Source: a virus. From it: DNA of 27,300 nt. The DNA lies in the IMG/VR virus record IMGVR_UViG_3300040959_000222, positions 1 through 27,300 of that record; one strand, 5' to 3'. Below, in pieces: positions 22,307 to 27,300 of the stretch. Below the pieces are notes generated by a model that did no database searches, had not been told where the DNA came from, and saw only the letters and a program-made list of their open reading frames with translations. A program made the position numbers and the translations under genes. How positions within the stretch are numbered: position 1 is the first letter of the stretch; the number at the start of each line of letters is the position of its first letter.

Positions 22307-22506
22307 TTTGCTTTCCTCTTTATCCATAGCAACTTGCCAGACTTTGTGTAGACATGAATCGGCAAGTTGTATTCTTTCGCTGCCTCTAAGGCATCGGCTC
22401 TTGATTGGTAGTATGATTTATCACCAGCACTGCGCTCAAATTCATCAACTGGCATAACTCCCCATTGCTCCCAGTCTGGATGGTAAAAGATTTCAATATT
22501 TATCAT
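22303..22506 (-). CDS. 67-residue alpha/beta protein, unknown
   Basis: MINIEIFYHPDWEQWGVMPV is followed by SYYQSRADALEAAKEYNLPI and HVYTKSGKLLWIKRKAK. Strand, helix and strand alternate (strand-loop, helix ADALEAAKEY, strands HVYTK and KLLWIKR), resembling small phage proteins of the DUF2188 type, but I do not claim that family. The start overlaps the DUF6378 stop (TAATG), giving coupled translation. Confidence 0.6.
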   Translation of the reverse strand: MINIEIFYHPDWEQWGVMPVDEFERSAGDKSYYQSRADALEAAKEYNLPIHVYTKSGKLLWIKRKAK

Positions 22507-22772
22507 TACTCACCCTCACTTATTTCGCCGCCAATGGCAGCATATCCAGCAGCATCTAGCCATGAATCCAGATGACGCGGGTTCCCTTTAATGCGCGCTA
22601 CCTTCAGCAGCATCATCATGGCGCATACGTCATGTTCCGTGATGTCACCCCCTAAGTATGCTGACCACATTTGCGCAATCGTGCCAAAGCTATCCTCTGC
22701 GCCGCCATGCGTAGCTGCGCGATCCATAGTGATGATGTGTTTTGCTGTATCTAATATGTCTTGTCGTTTCAA
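22506..22772 (-). CDS. DUF6378 protein, possible NTP-pyrophosphohydrolase-like fold
   Basis: 88 residues. ILDTAKHIITMDRAATHGGA, then FGTIAQMWSAYLGGDITEHD and MMMLLKVARIKGNPRHLDSW, is the DUF6378 pattern common in alphaproteobacterial phages. The all-helical fold with conserved acidic residues is often likened to MazG-like pyrophosphohydrolases, but activity is unproven. The start codon is TTG (22770-22772), supported by GAGGAG 8 bases upstream and by the TTGA overlap with the preceding small frame; no in-frame ATG is available nearby. Confidence 0.78.
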   Translation of the reverse strand: MKRQDILDTAKHIITMDRAATHGGAEDSFGTIAQMWSAYLGGDITEHDVCAMMMLLKVARIKGNPRHLDSWLDAAGYAAIGGEISEGE

Positions 22773-22864
22773 AACGGTGGCTCCTCATTTGGTGTTGTTG
22801 GTGTCCACACAACGCGGACACCGTGCATTTGATATATGAAATCAGTTAGAATTGATGACCACAT
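22769..22864 (-). CDS. 31-residue microprotein coupled to the DUF6378 gene
   Basis: The frame is MWSSILTDFIYQMHGVRVVW followed by TPTTPNEEPPF. It begins inside the end of the upstream gene with TGAGG 6-7 bases before the ATG, and its TGA overlaps the TTG start of the DUF6378 gene. The good ribosome site and the exact overlap argue that it is translated, perhaps to raise translation of the weak TTG start. No function can be assigned. Confidence 0.5.
   Translation of the reverse strand: MWSSILTDFIYQMHGVRVVWTPTTPNEEPPF
22800..22822. other. Perfect 7-bp hairpin inside the 31-codon frame
   Basis: GGTGTCC (22800-22806) and GGACACC (22816-22822) pair around a 9-base loop. No T-run follows on either strand, so it is not an intrinsic terminator. 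It could slow translation or protect mRNA between the first two genes of the leftward operon. Confidence 0.45.
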
Positions 22865-23024
22865 TGTGGGCCTCATCTAAAGCACGCAAGCGCTTGAACG
22901 CTTCCTCTGCCATTTCGCTGACATTCTTATCTGCGGATATACGCCCGTATATACGGAGCGTATCAATAGCAGCCTCAACCTCTAACGCAGCTTGGTTGTA
23001 CTTTTCAAACTTAACTTTTGTCAT
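22842..23024 (-). CDS. 60-residue helical protein, first gene of the leftward operon
   Basis: MTKVKFEKYNQAALEVEAAI is followed by a helix and RISADKNVSEMAEEAFKRLR, ending NVVINSN. The ATG at 23024 is chosen over longer in-frame options because AGAGG lies 5-6 bases upstream and because the longer frame would run into the divergent promoter region. Two amphipathic helices suggest a dimer. It is the first product expected from the leftward promoter, so it would be made early. No family is recognised. Confidence 0.65.
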   Translation of the reverse strand: MTKVKFEKYNQAALEVEAAIDTLRIYGRISADKNVSEMAEEAFKRLRALDEAHNVVINSN

Positions 23025-23042
23025 TTTAGCCTCTTTTTGTTG

Positions 23043-23083
23043 TTGACTGGTATCAAAGTAATTGCTAAAAGATACCAAGTCAA
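23043..23083. promoter_or_regulatory. Divergent promoter pair with a 12/13-bp inverted-repeat operator
   Basis: TTGACTGGTATC (23043-23054) and GATACCAAGTCAA (23071-23083) are inverted copies with one extra base, 16 bases apart. TTGACT of the left arm serves as a -35 for the + strand, with TAAAAG 17 bases later preceded by TGC. On the - strand the mirrored TTGACT has a weaker TACTTT 17 bases later. A protein bound to the repeat would cover both -35 boxes. The adjacent ribbon-helix-helix gene is the obvious candidate. Confidence 0.65.
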
Positions 23084-23113
23084 TAAAAAAATTAACACTG
23101 AAAGGAAAATAAA

Positions 23114-23281
23114 ATGGCAGCAACAAGGGCTACAGTTATTCGATTGCGTGAAGAAGTTCACGCAGCAATGGATGTTCTGAAAGATCGCACGCGAATCAGC
23201 AAAAGCGTTCAGGCAGAGGAAGCAATCAGAGAATACCTAGCAAAGCGCGGCATTGTTATTGAACAGCCAGAGGTTGACTGA
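23114..23281 (+). CDS. Ribbon-helix-helix (CopG/Arc-like) transcription regulator
   Basis: 55 residues. The strand TRATVIRL (residues 4-11) would pair in a dimer and enter the DNA major groove. Helix A is REEVHAAMDVLKDRTR and helix B is SVQAEEAIREYLAKRG, with ISKS as the turn. This is the ribbon-helix-helix fold of small repressors. The start follows AAAGGAAAATAAA, and the stop overlaps the next ATG (TGATG). It is the first gene of the rightward replication operon and lies 30 bases from an inverted repeat, which fits an autoregulator. Antitoxins share this fold, but no toxin gene adjoins it. Confidence 0.8.
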   Translation: MAATRATVIRLREEVHAAMDVLKDRTRISKSVQAEEAIREYLAKRGIVIEQPEVD

Positions 23282-23679
23282 TGGTAAATTCGCGTAATAA
23301 GGGCGCAAGTTTTGAAAGAACCATAGCGAAGATGCTATTCGATGAACTTGGCCTAAACGCTAAGCGCGACATAGAACAGTATCGCGCAGCAGATCATGGT
23401 GACATTATATGTGACGATGACAGCTGGCCTTATGTGATTGAGTGCAAGCGTTATGGCGGCAAGAATTTCACATTTCAGGCTGAATGGTGGCGGCAGGTAG
23501 AAAAGGCGGCTAATGCTGCTGGCAAGGAACCCGTGCTTATCTATAAGTATGACCGTCAGCCAATCACGGTGGTAATGCGCTTAGCGCACATAATGAATGA
23601 CGGCGCACATCATGAGGAGCTTGTGCGTATGGATTGGGATGCTTTTGTATATATCGCAAGGGAGAATTGGGATGGATAA
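23281..23679 (+). CDS. PD-(D/E)XK endonuclease, Holliday-junction-resolvase-like
   Basis: 132 residues. The active-site set is Glu12 (KGASFERTIAKMLFDELG), Asp41 (ADHGDIIC) and Glu54-Cys-Lys56 (YVIECKRYG), the pattern of resolvase-like PD-(D/E)XK enzymes. Such enzymes trim branched DNA before packaging. It lies right after the ribbon-helix-helix gene and before a RecE-like exonuclease and SSB, forming a replication/recombination block. A different specificity within the superfamily is possible. Confidence 0.75.
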   Translation: MVNSRNKGASFERTIAKMLFDELGLNAKRDIEQYRAADHGDIICDDDSWPYVIECKRYGGKNFTFQAEWWRQVEKAANAAGKEPVLIYKYDRQPITVVMRLAHIMNDGAHHEELVRMDWDAFVYIARENWDG

Positions 23680-23893
23680 AGAAAGTTTAATTAAGTTTGG
23701 CCCAAGCAACACTGGGCATTCGCTTGGCGATCTAAGTCAAGTTGTGGCTTGGTGGGCCTTAGATGGTGATAATGTCAGGCTTGAATATGAGGATGGAACG
23801 GAAAAATACATCGTCTGCAATCATGATATTTTCCGCAGATTTTTCGACACACATCTAAGATCAAGATATGAGGGTGGCAATGATAGAGATTAA
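23672..23893 (+). CDS. 73-residue protein, unknown
   Basis: MDKESLIKFGPSNTGHSLGD is followed by LSQVVAWWALDGDNVRLEYE and IVCNHDIFRRFFDTHLRSRY. The ATG at 23672 has AAGGGAGAATTGG upstream and overlaps the previous gene by 8 bases. A longer upstream frame merely reads the nuclease gene out of frame. Strand-rich middle and helical end; no family recognised. Confidence 0.62.
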   Translation: MDKESLIKFGPSNTGHSLGDLSQVVAWWALDGDNVRLEYEDGTEKYIVCNHDIFRRFFDTHLRSRYEGGNDRD

Positions 23894-24158
23894 CACAGAG
23901 CATATGCGATGGAAGCGCCCCCTCAGAGCAGTGTGTGGCGATAGCGTAAAATTCAGGGACAACATCCAAAACTTTCGCAGAGTTGGGTTTTCCATTGAAA
24001 GAAATGGGTATCCATTACTCGAAATTTCTGGGTCACATGCACAAGACATGCTGATTGCCTTTTTGAATGATGCAACGGACTTTCACTTAAAGCAATTCAT
24101 GAAGGGCATACAGGAAGAATTAGATATTCGAGAGTCGCGCAGGGAGCGTAAAGAATGA
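23880..24158 (+). CDS. 92-residue protein upstream of the exonuclease, unknown
   Basis: It starts MIEINTEHMRWKRPLRAVCG at 23880 (GAGGGTGG upstream; an in-frame ATG 12 bases earlier is less well placed). It continues with FRRVGFSIERNGYPLLEISG and a C-terminal helix DFHLKQFMKGIQEELDIRE. It is alpha/beta in outline with no motif I recognise. Its end overlaps the exonuclease start (ATGA), so it may act with it or be coupled for dosage. Confidence 0.6.
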   Translation: MIEINTEHMRWKRPLRAVCGDSVKFRDNIQNFRRVGFSIERNGYPLLEISGSHAQDMLIAFLNDATDFHLKQFMKGIQEELDIRESRRERKE

Positions 24159-24988
24159 CACACATTGACTATGAGATGTCCAACGAGGACTACCACAACA
24201 AGGAACTGCATCCGCACATCAGTTCAAGCGATGTAAAGGAAGTAGCGAAAACCAGCCCATTACATTGGGCATTAAAACAAGGTAAGCCACGCAAGGAAAC
24301 ACCTGCAATGCTGAAAGGCACTTGCATTCATGCGCTGATCTTAGAGCCTGAGAAAGACCTAATCACCACATATGATGGCATTCGGCGCGGCAAGGAATGG
24401 GACAAGGCGAAGGCCGCAGCGGATAAAGCTGGCAAGGTAATCGTCAAGCCTGCTGAGCTGGATGAATACAAGGAAATCGCAGCGGCAGCATTCGAGACTT
24501 GCCCAGAGTTACACGAATTTATCAGCCAACCAAACTTTGTGGCGGAAGCAAGCATATTTACGCAATGCGATGTCACTGGGTTAAAAATCAAGGTTAGACC
24601 TGATGGCCTGCTCATGCCGCAAGAAAAGGGCGAGAAGGCAATCGTGCTTGACGTAAAGACAACTGTTGACGCAAGCCCAGAAGGGTTCCCGCGACAAATC
24701 AACAAATATGCGTATAGCATTCAAGCGGCGTTTTACATGAATACCTTGCGTTGCGCTGGCATTCCCTGCGACACATTCATATTCGCAGCGGTAGACGGCG
24801 AAACAGGCATAACGGTTCTACATGAACTATCTGAAATGTACCTCAAATATTCTGAAAATCAGATGTATGAGGCCATGCATAAACTTGCGGAAGCTAAAGA
24901 AAGCGGCAAGTTTGACACGGGCTGGTCAGGCGTGAATACTGTCCACCTACCATCTTGGCTATCAAGTGACGATAGCCACCCATTTTAA
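24155..24988 (+). CDS. RecE-like exonuclease (PD-(D/E)XK, exonuclease VIII type)
   Basis: 277 residues. The N-terminus NEDYHNKELHPHISSSDVKE and LKGTCIHALILEP (His59) match the RecE/DUF3799-type exonuclease family. Active-site residues are Glu131 (VAEASIF), Asp150 (VRPDGLL) and Asp166-Val-Lys168 (VLDVKTT), with the family QAAFY motif at 190-194. It degrades one strand of double-stranded DNA to give single-stranded tails for annealing. The SSB gene follows after 14 bases, making a recombination pair. Length is normal for the phage form, which lacks the long N-terminal part of E. coli RecE. Confidence 0.85.
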   Translation: MTHIDYEMSNEDYHNKELHPHISSSDVKEVAKTSPLHWALKQGKPRKETPAMLKGTCIHALILEPEKDLITTYDGIRRGKEWDKAKAAADKAGKVIVKPAELDEYKEIAAAAFETCPELHEFISQPNFVAEASIFTQCDVTGLKIKVRPDGLLMPQEKGEKAIVLDVKTTVDASPEGFPRQINKYAYSIQAAFYMNTLRCAGIPCDTFIFAAVDGETGITVLHELSEMYLKYSENQMYEAMHKLAEAKESGKFDTGWSGVNTVHLPSWLSSDDSHPF

Positions 24989-25002
24989 GAGAGGGAAAAC
25001 CT

Positions 25003-25668
25003 ATGAAAATCACAAACCAAGGCGAAATTTTCGACAACGTAACGGTACGCTATCCGCGTATCAATCGCACATATCGGTTCGACAGCGTAGAAAACAAAAC
25101 CGTGCCATGCGATGCGCTAGAAGATGGTGCAGCATATGAGTTAAGTTTTGAACTGGACAAAGCTGGCGCGATTGAATTGCACAAGCGCTGCATGGAAATC
25201 TACAATGCGGCAGCAAGTGCAGACACAAAGCGCAAATGGAAAGAAAAGCCGCAATACCTGCCATACCGCGAACCAAGCGAGGAAGGCCAGCCATTCATGG
25301 TAAAGGCCAAGCTAAAGGGTGCATATGGCGCAGATAAAACACGTCCACCGATGCAGAAAGATGCGCAGCGTAAAGACCTGCCAGAGGATTTCATGCTAAC
25401 ATCTGGCAGCAAGTGCAATGTATGGGGTGTTTTATTCGCGTATAACACAGGCGCAGTATCAGGCGTATCTTTCCGCTTGAAAGGCGTACAGGTGCTAGAA
25501 CTAGCTGAGATGCAAGGCGGGGATGATCCATTCAGCGAAACATCAGGTTTCACAGGTAATGCGTCAAGCACGCCAAGCGCGGCGGAAAGCGATCCATTCG
25601 GGTTGCCACCTGCCAAACCTGCTGCACCTGCGGCTTCACTTGAACTAAGCGACGAAATTCCGTTCTGA
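25003..25668 (+). CDS. Single-stranded DNA-binding protein with DEIPF tail
   Basis: 221 residues. The N-terminal ~165 residues look like an OB-fold-type beta domain (FDNVTVRYPRINRTYRFDSV, QPFMVKAKLKGAYGADKT, SKCNVWGVLFAYNTGAVSGV, RLKGVQVLELAEM), recalling phage DUF2815/gp2.5-type SSBs. A flexible Ser/Pro/Ala linker leads to the end ELSDEIPF, almost the DDDIPF tail by which bacterial SSB recruits repair proteins. It coats DNA made single-stranded by the adjacent exonuclease or at the replication fork and probably recruits partners through this tail. Ribosome site GAGAGGG is 9 bases upstream. Confidence 0.78.
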   Translation: MKITNQGEIFDNVTVRYPRINRTYRFDSVENKTVPCDALEDGAAYELSFELDKAGAIELHKRCMEIYNAAASADTKRKWKEKPQYLPYREPSEEGQPFMVKAKLKGAYGADKTRPPMQKDAQRKDLPEDFMLTSGSKCNVWGVLFAYNTGAVSGVSFRLKGVQVLELAEMQGGDDPFSETSGFTGNASSTPSAAESDPFGLPPAKPAAPAASLELSDEIPF

Positions 25669-25698
25669 CAAATACCCTTTTTAATTAAATCAATGTCT

Positions 25699-25714
25699 GC
25701 TATGGTTAGTGCAT
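25699..25714 (+). promoter_or_regulatory. Promoter-like element upstream of the HNH gene, second copy of GCTATGSTTAGTGYAT
   Basis: GCTATGGTTAGTGCAT includes TGCTATGGT, an extended -10 form, 26 bases before the HNH start. No clear -35 is seen. It matches 14 of 16 bases of the element at 19606. It lies in the 71-base gap after the SSB gene, where the HNH cassette could be transcribed alone. Confidence 0.38.
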
Positions 25715-25739
25715 CTACAACAGACAAGGAGTTGATTAA

Positions 25740-26204
25740 ATGAAAATCTGCAAAAAGTGCGGGGCTGAGAAGCCCCTCACAGAATACTACAAGCACAAAG
25801 GCTTTGCGGACGGGCATCTTAATAAGTGCAAGGATTGCGCGAAGTCGGATGCCAGAAAGAATAGGGACGACAAATTGGAATATTACCGTGAATATGACAG
25901 GATGCGTCACAGAGATGATCCAGAGCGTAGGGCATATAGCCATGCGCAATCTGCGGCTTGGCGTAAAGAAAATCCAGAACGTCATGGCGAGCTTGTCAGG
26001 TCTTGGCAGGAGCGCAACCCAGAAAAAAGATCAGCCCATATCAAGGTGGGTAATGCGATCAGGTCTGGCAAGTTAATCAAGGGTTTATGCGAAGTCTGCG
26101 GATCAAGCAAGGTGCATGCGCACCATGATGACTACAGCAGGCCCCTTGACGTGCGCTGGCTTTGCCCTGAACATCACAGTTTAGAGCATAGCACGCGGAA
26201 GTAA
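25740..26204 (+). CDS. HNH endonuclease with two zinc-binding modules
   Basis: 154 residues. Cys4, Cys7, Cys30 and Cys33 (CKKCGAE, LNKCKDCAK) form an N-terminal zinc ribbon. A basic helical linker (~38-110) follows. Residues 117-150 (CEVCGSSKVHAHHDDYSRPL, then RWLCPEHHSLEH) form the HNH nuclease core, with Cys117/120 and Cys142/His145 as structural zinc ligands and His128/129 near the catalytic site. It probably nicks or cuts a specific DNA site as a free-standing homing endonuclease; a recombination role like endonuclease VII is an alternative. It stands between SSB and primase with its own promoter-like element, ribosome site (AAGGAG) and hairpin. Confidence 0.83.
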   Translation: MKICKKCGAEKPLTEYYKHKGFADGHLNKCKDCAKSDARKNRDDKLEYYREYDRMRHRDDPERRAYSHAQSAAWRKENPERHGELVRSWQERNPEKRSAHIKVGNAIRSGKLIKGLCEVCGSSKVHAHHDDYSRPLDVRWLCPEHHSLEHSTRK

Positions 26205-26210
26205 AAAAAT

Positions 26211-26233
26211 GCCCCGCATGATAAGTGCGGGGC
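26211..26233 (-). terminator. Strong hairpin terminator, oriented leftward, after the HNH gene
   Basis: GCCCCGCA (26211-26218) pairs with TGCGGGGC (26226-26233) around a 7-base loop. On the - strand it is followed by ATTTTTTT, a good intrinsic terminator; on the + strand only AGTTATTT follows, so it would be weak. It lies 6 bases after the HNH stop. Confidence 0.65.
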
Positions 26234-26300
26234 AGTTATTTCCTACAGGGAGAACGTAGGAGAGACAAAAAAGAGGCGAACCAATGAAAGGCTCAACAAC

Positions 26301-27300
26301 ATGGTACAATATAATGGGTTTGACAGCAATAGCAACACAGCATCTTGGGATAGCTACGCGCAATCTATCATCACCCAATATAATCTTAAAAAAATCTCAA
26401 ACGAATATCATGGGGCTTGCCCAAATTGCGGCGGCAAGGATAGGTTTTGGATCAACAATCACCAAGGCGAAGTCAAAGTAAATTGCAGGCAATGCCAGGA
26501 CTGGAAAAGGATAATTGATATAATGCGGCAAGATGGACTATACCCCGAATTTAATCCGCCTAAAAATCAAGATGACCCAAAGGTTTACGATTTTCCAGAG
26601 GTAAACAATGAACATCCATACCTTGCCCGCAAGAAAATTAAGCAACACAATGCTGAGATTGACGGGCCTGACCTAAGCATTCCCATTATCGACGCAAAAG
26701 GAAAGCGCGTAGGCACGCAATTCATCGATGAAACAGGCAGCAAAAAATTCAGCTATCAAATGCCAGTCACAGGTAATTTTTCAGTTATCGGCGGTAAAAT
26801 CACAGACTTTGCATACATAACCGAAGGCTGGGCCACAGCGTGTAGCGTACACGAGGCCACAGGTAAACCCGCCGTATTCGCGCTAAACGCGGGCAATATC
26901 CCAGCGGTCTGCGAGGCATTACAAGCAGCCAGACCCAATGCAAAGCTAATCATAGCTGGGGATAACGACGAAGCGGGTCGCAAGGCATGCCAGAAAGCAT
27001 TTGACCTATGTGGCGTAGAACATGTTTTACCTGAGCGAGATGGTAACGACTGGAATGACGTATGGATAGCACGCGGCCCTGACGCAACACGCAAACTATT
27101 ACAGCCGAAAAACGTGCTGGACGATGTGGTTTTCCCAAACAACGCAGTAGCGCAACTATCGGCAAACTATATCATAAAGAACTGGCTATCGCAGAATAAC
27201 CTAAGCGTAGTCTATGGCGCGTCTAACGTAGGCAAATCATTTTTCGCGCTAAGCCTAGCCTATCATGTGGCGGCAGGTATGGAATTTTTCGGCAATAAGG
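26301..27300 (+). CDS. Primase-helicase (zinc ribbon, TOPRIM, RepA/AAA_25-like ATPase), 3' end cut by window
   Basis: The frame is open for 333 codons to the window edge. Residues 40-65 (CPNCGGKDRF ... CRQC) are the DNA-binding zinc ribbon of the primase. Residues ~170-225 hold the TOPRIM catalytic parts: Glu175 in TEGWATA and Asp221-Asn-Asp223 in AGDNDEAG. Residues 301-326 (LSVVYGASNVGKSFFALSLA) contain the Walker A motif GASNVGKS of RepA/AAA_25-like hexameric helicases; the rest lies beyond the window. It makes primers and unwinds DNA at the phage fork. The ATG at 26301 has AAAGG about 10 bases upstream; a second frame starting at 26284 is a shadow. Confidence 0.88.
   Translation, partial: MVQYNGFDSNSNTASWDSYAQSIITQYNLKKISNEYHGACPNCGGKDRFWINNHQGEVKVNCRQCQDWKRIIDIMRQDGLYPEFNPPKNQDDPKVYDFPEVNNEHPYLARKKIKQHNAEIDGPDLSIPIIDAKGKRVGTQFIDETGSKKFSYQMPVTGNFSVIGGKITDFAYITEGWATACSVHEATGKPAVFALNAGNIPAVCEALQAARPNAKLIIAGDNDEAGRKACQKAFDLCGVEHVLPERDGNDWNDVWIARGPDATRKLLQPKNVLDDVVFPNNAVAQLSANYIIKNWLSQNNLSVVYGASNVGKSFFALSLAYHVAAGMEFFGNK

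Noticed and set aside
23114-23281. Toxin-antitoxin system based on the ribbon-helix-helix gene
   Set aside because: The next gene is a resolvase-like nuclease with catalytic PD-(D/E)XK residues, not a known toxin type, and the operator suits a phage regulator.
25200-25985. 261-codon - strand open frame opposite SSB and HNH genes
   Set aside because: It spans two well-supported + strand genes and the gap between them; long antisense frames arise from the codon use of those genes.
26284-26481. 65-codon + strand frame at the right end
   Set aside because: It is an out-of-frame shadow of the primase-helicase, which has zinc, TOPRIM and Walker motifs in the other frame.

Overview
The window is part of a double-stranded DNA phage genome, most likely a lytic, short-tailed (podovirus-like) phage. 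The evidence is a P22-type portal, a protein resembling P22 gp10, a large ejected-protein cluster, a major capsid protein of the SU10/DUF5309 type, a compact lysis cassette and a primase-helicase. No integrase, cI-like repressor or terminase is visible here. A DUF1127 small protein, a DUF6378 protein and the gene style point to an alphaproteobacterial, probably marine, host. This host call is inference. Both window edges cut genes: a tail fibre on the left and a primase-helicase on the right.

Region 1 (1-19.4 kb, all + strand) is the virion and lysis block. In order it holds: tail fibre with a self-cleaving S74 chaperone; two small tail-associated proteins; a terminator and promoter; gp10-like tail protein; jelly-roll protein; GNAT-like protein; two large Gln/Ala/Gly-rich virion proteins, one with a second S74 domain; a lysozyme-like ejection protein; a long internal virion protein; portal; small helical protein; acidic scaffold; major capsid protein and terminator; several small proteins; holin-like protein; candidate u-spanin; M15 endolysin; and a PD-(D/E)XK nuclease that runs into a terminator. 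Most genes overlap by 1-8 bases or are separated by only a Shine-Dalgarno. Tail and ejection genes precede portal and capsid, the reverse of the common head-then-tail order.

Region 2 (19.4-23.0 kb) is an accessory region. A 50-residue DUF1127 protein sits on the - strand, apparently with its own promoter. Next come two doubtful + strand micro-ORFs and an HNH/AP2 homing endonuclease flanked by an imperfect direct repeat. A chain of very small - strand genes follows: a 9-cysteine protein, two helix-turn-helix proteins, a secreted 4-cysteine protein, DUF6378 and unknowns. The chain is read leftward from a divergent control region at 23.03-23.11 kb.

Region 3 (23.1 kb to the end, + strand) is the replication/recombination block: a ribbon-helix-helix regulator, a resolvase-like PD-(D/E)XK nuclease, two small unknowns, a RecE-like exonuclease, an SSB with an acidic tail, an HNH endonuclease cassette and the primase-helicase. 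The divergent control region carries a 12/13-bp inverted repeat whose arms overlap both predicted -35 boxes. It is a natural operator for the ribbon-helix-helix protein and would set the balance between the leftward accessory operon and the rightward replication operon.

Seven small genes described here are shorter than 60 codons and easily missed: 17400-17558, 19378-19530, 19751-19915, 20476-20625, 20630-20803, 22769-22864 and 23114-23281. All functional calls rest on reading the sequence by eye; no database search was run.
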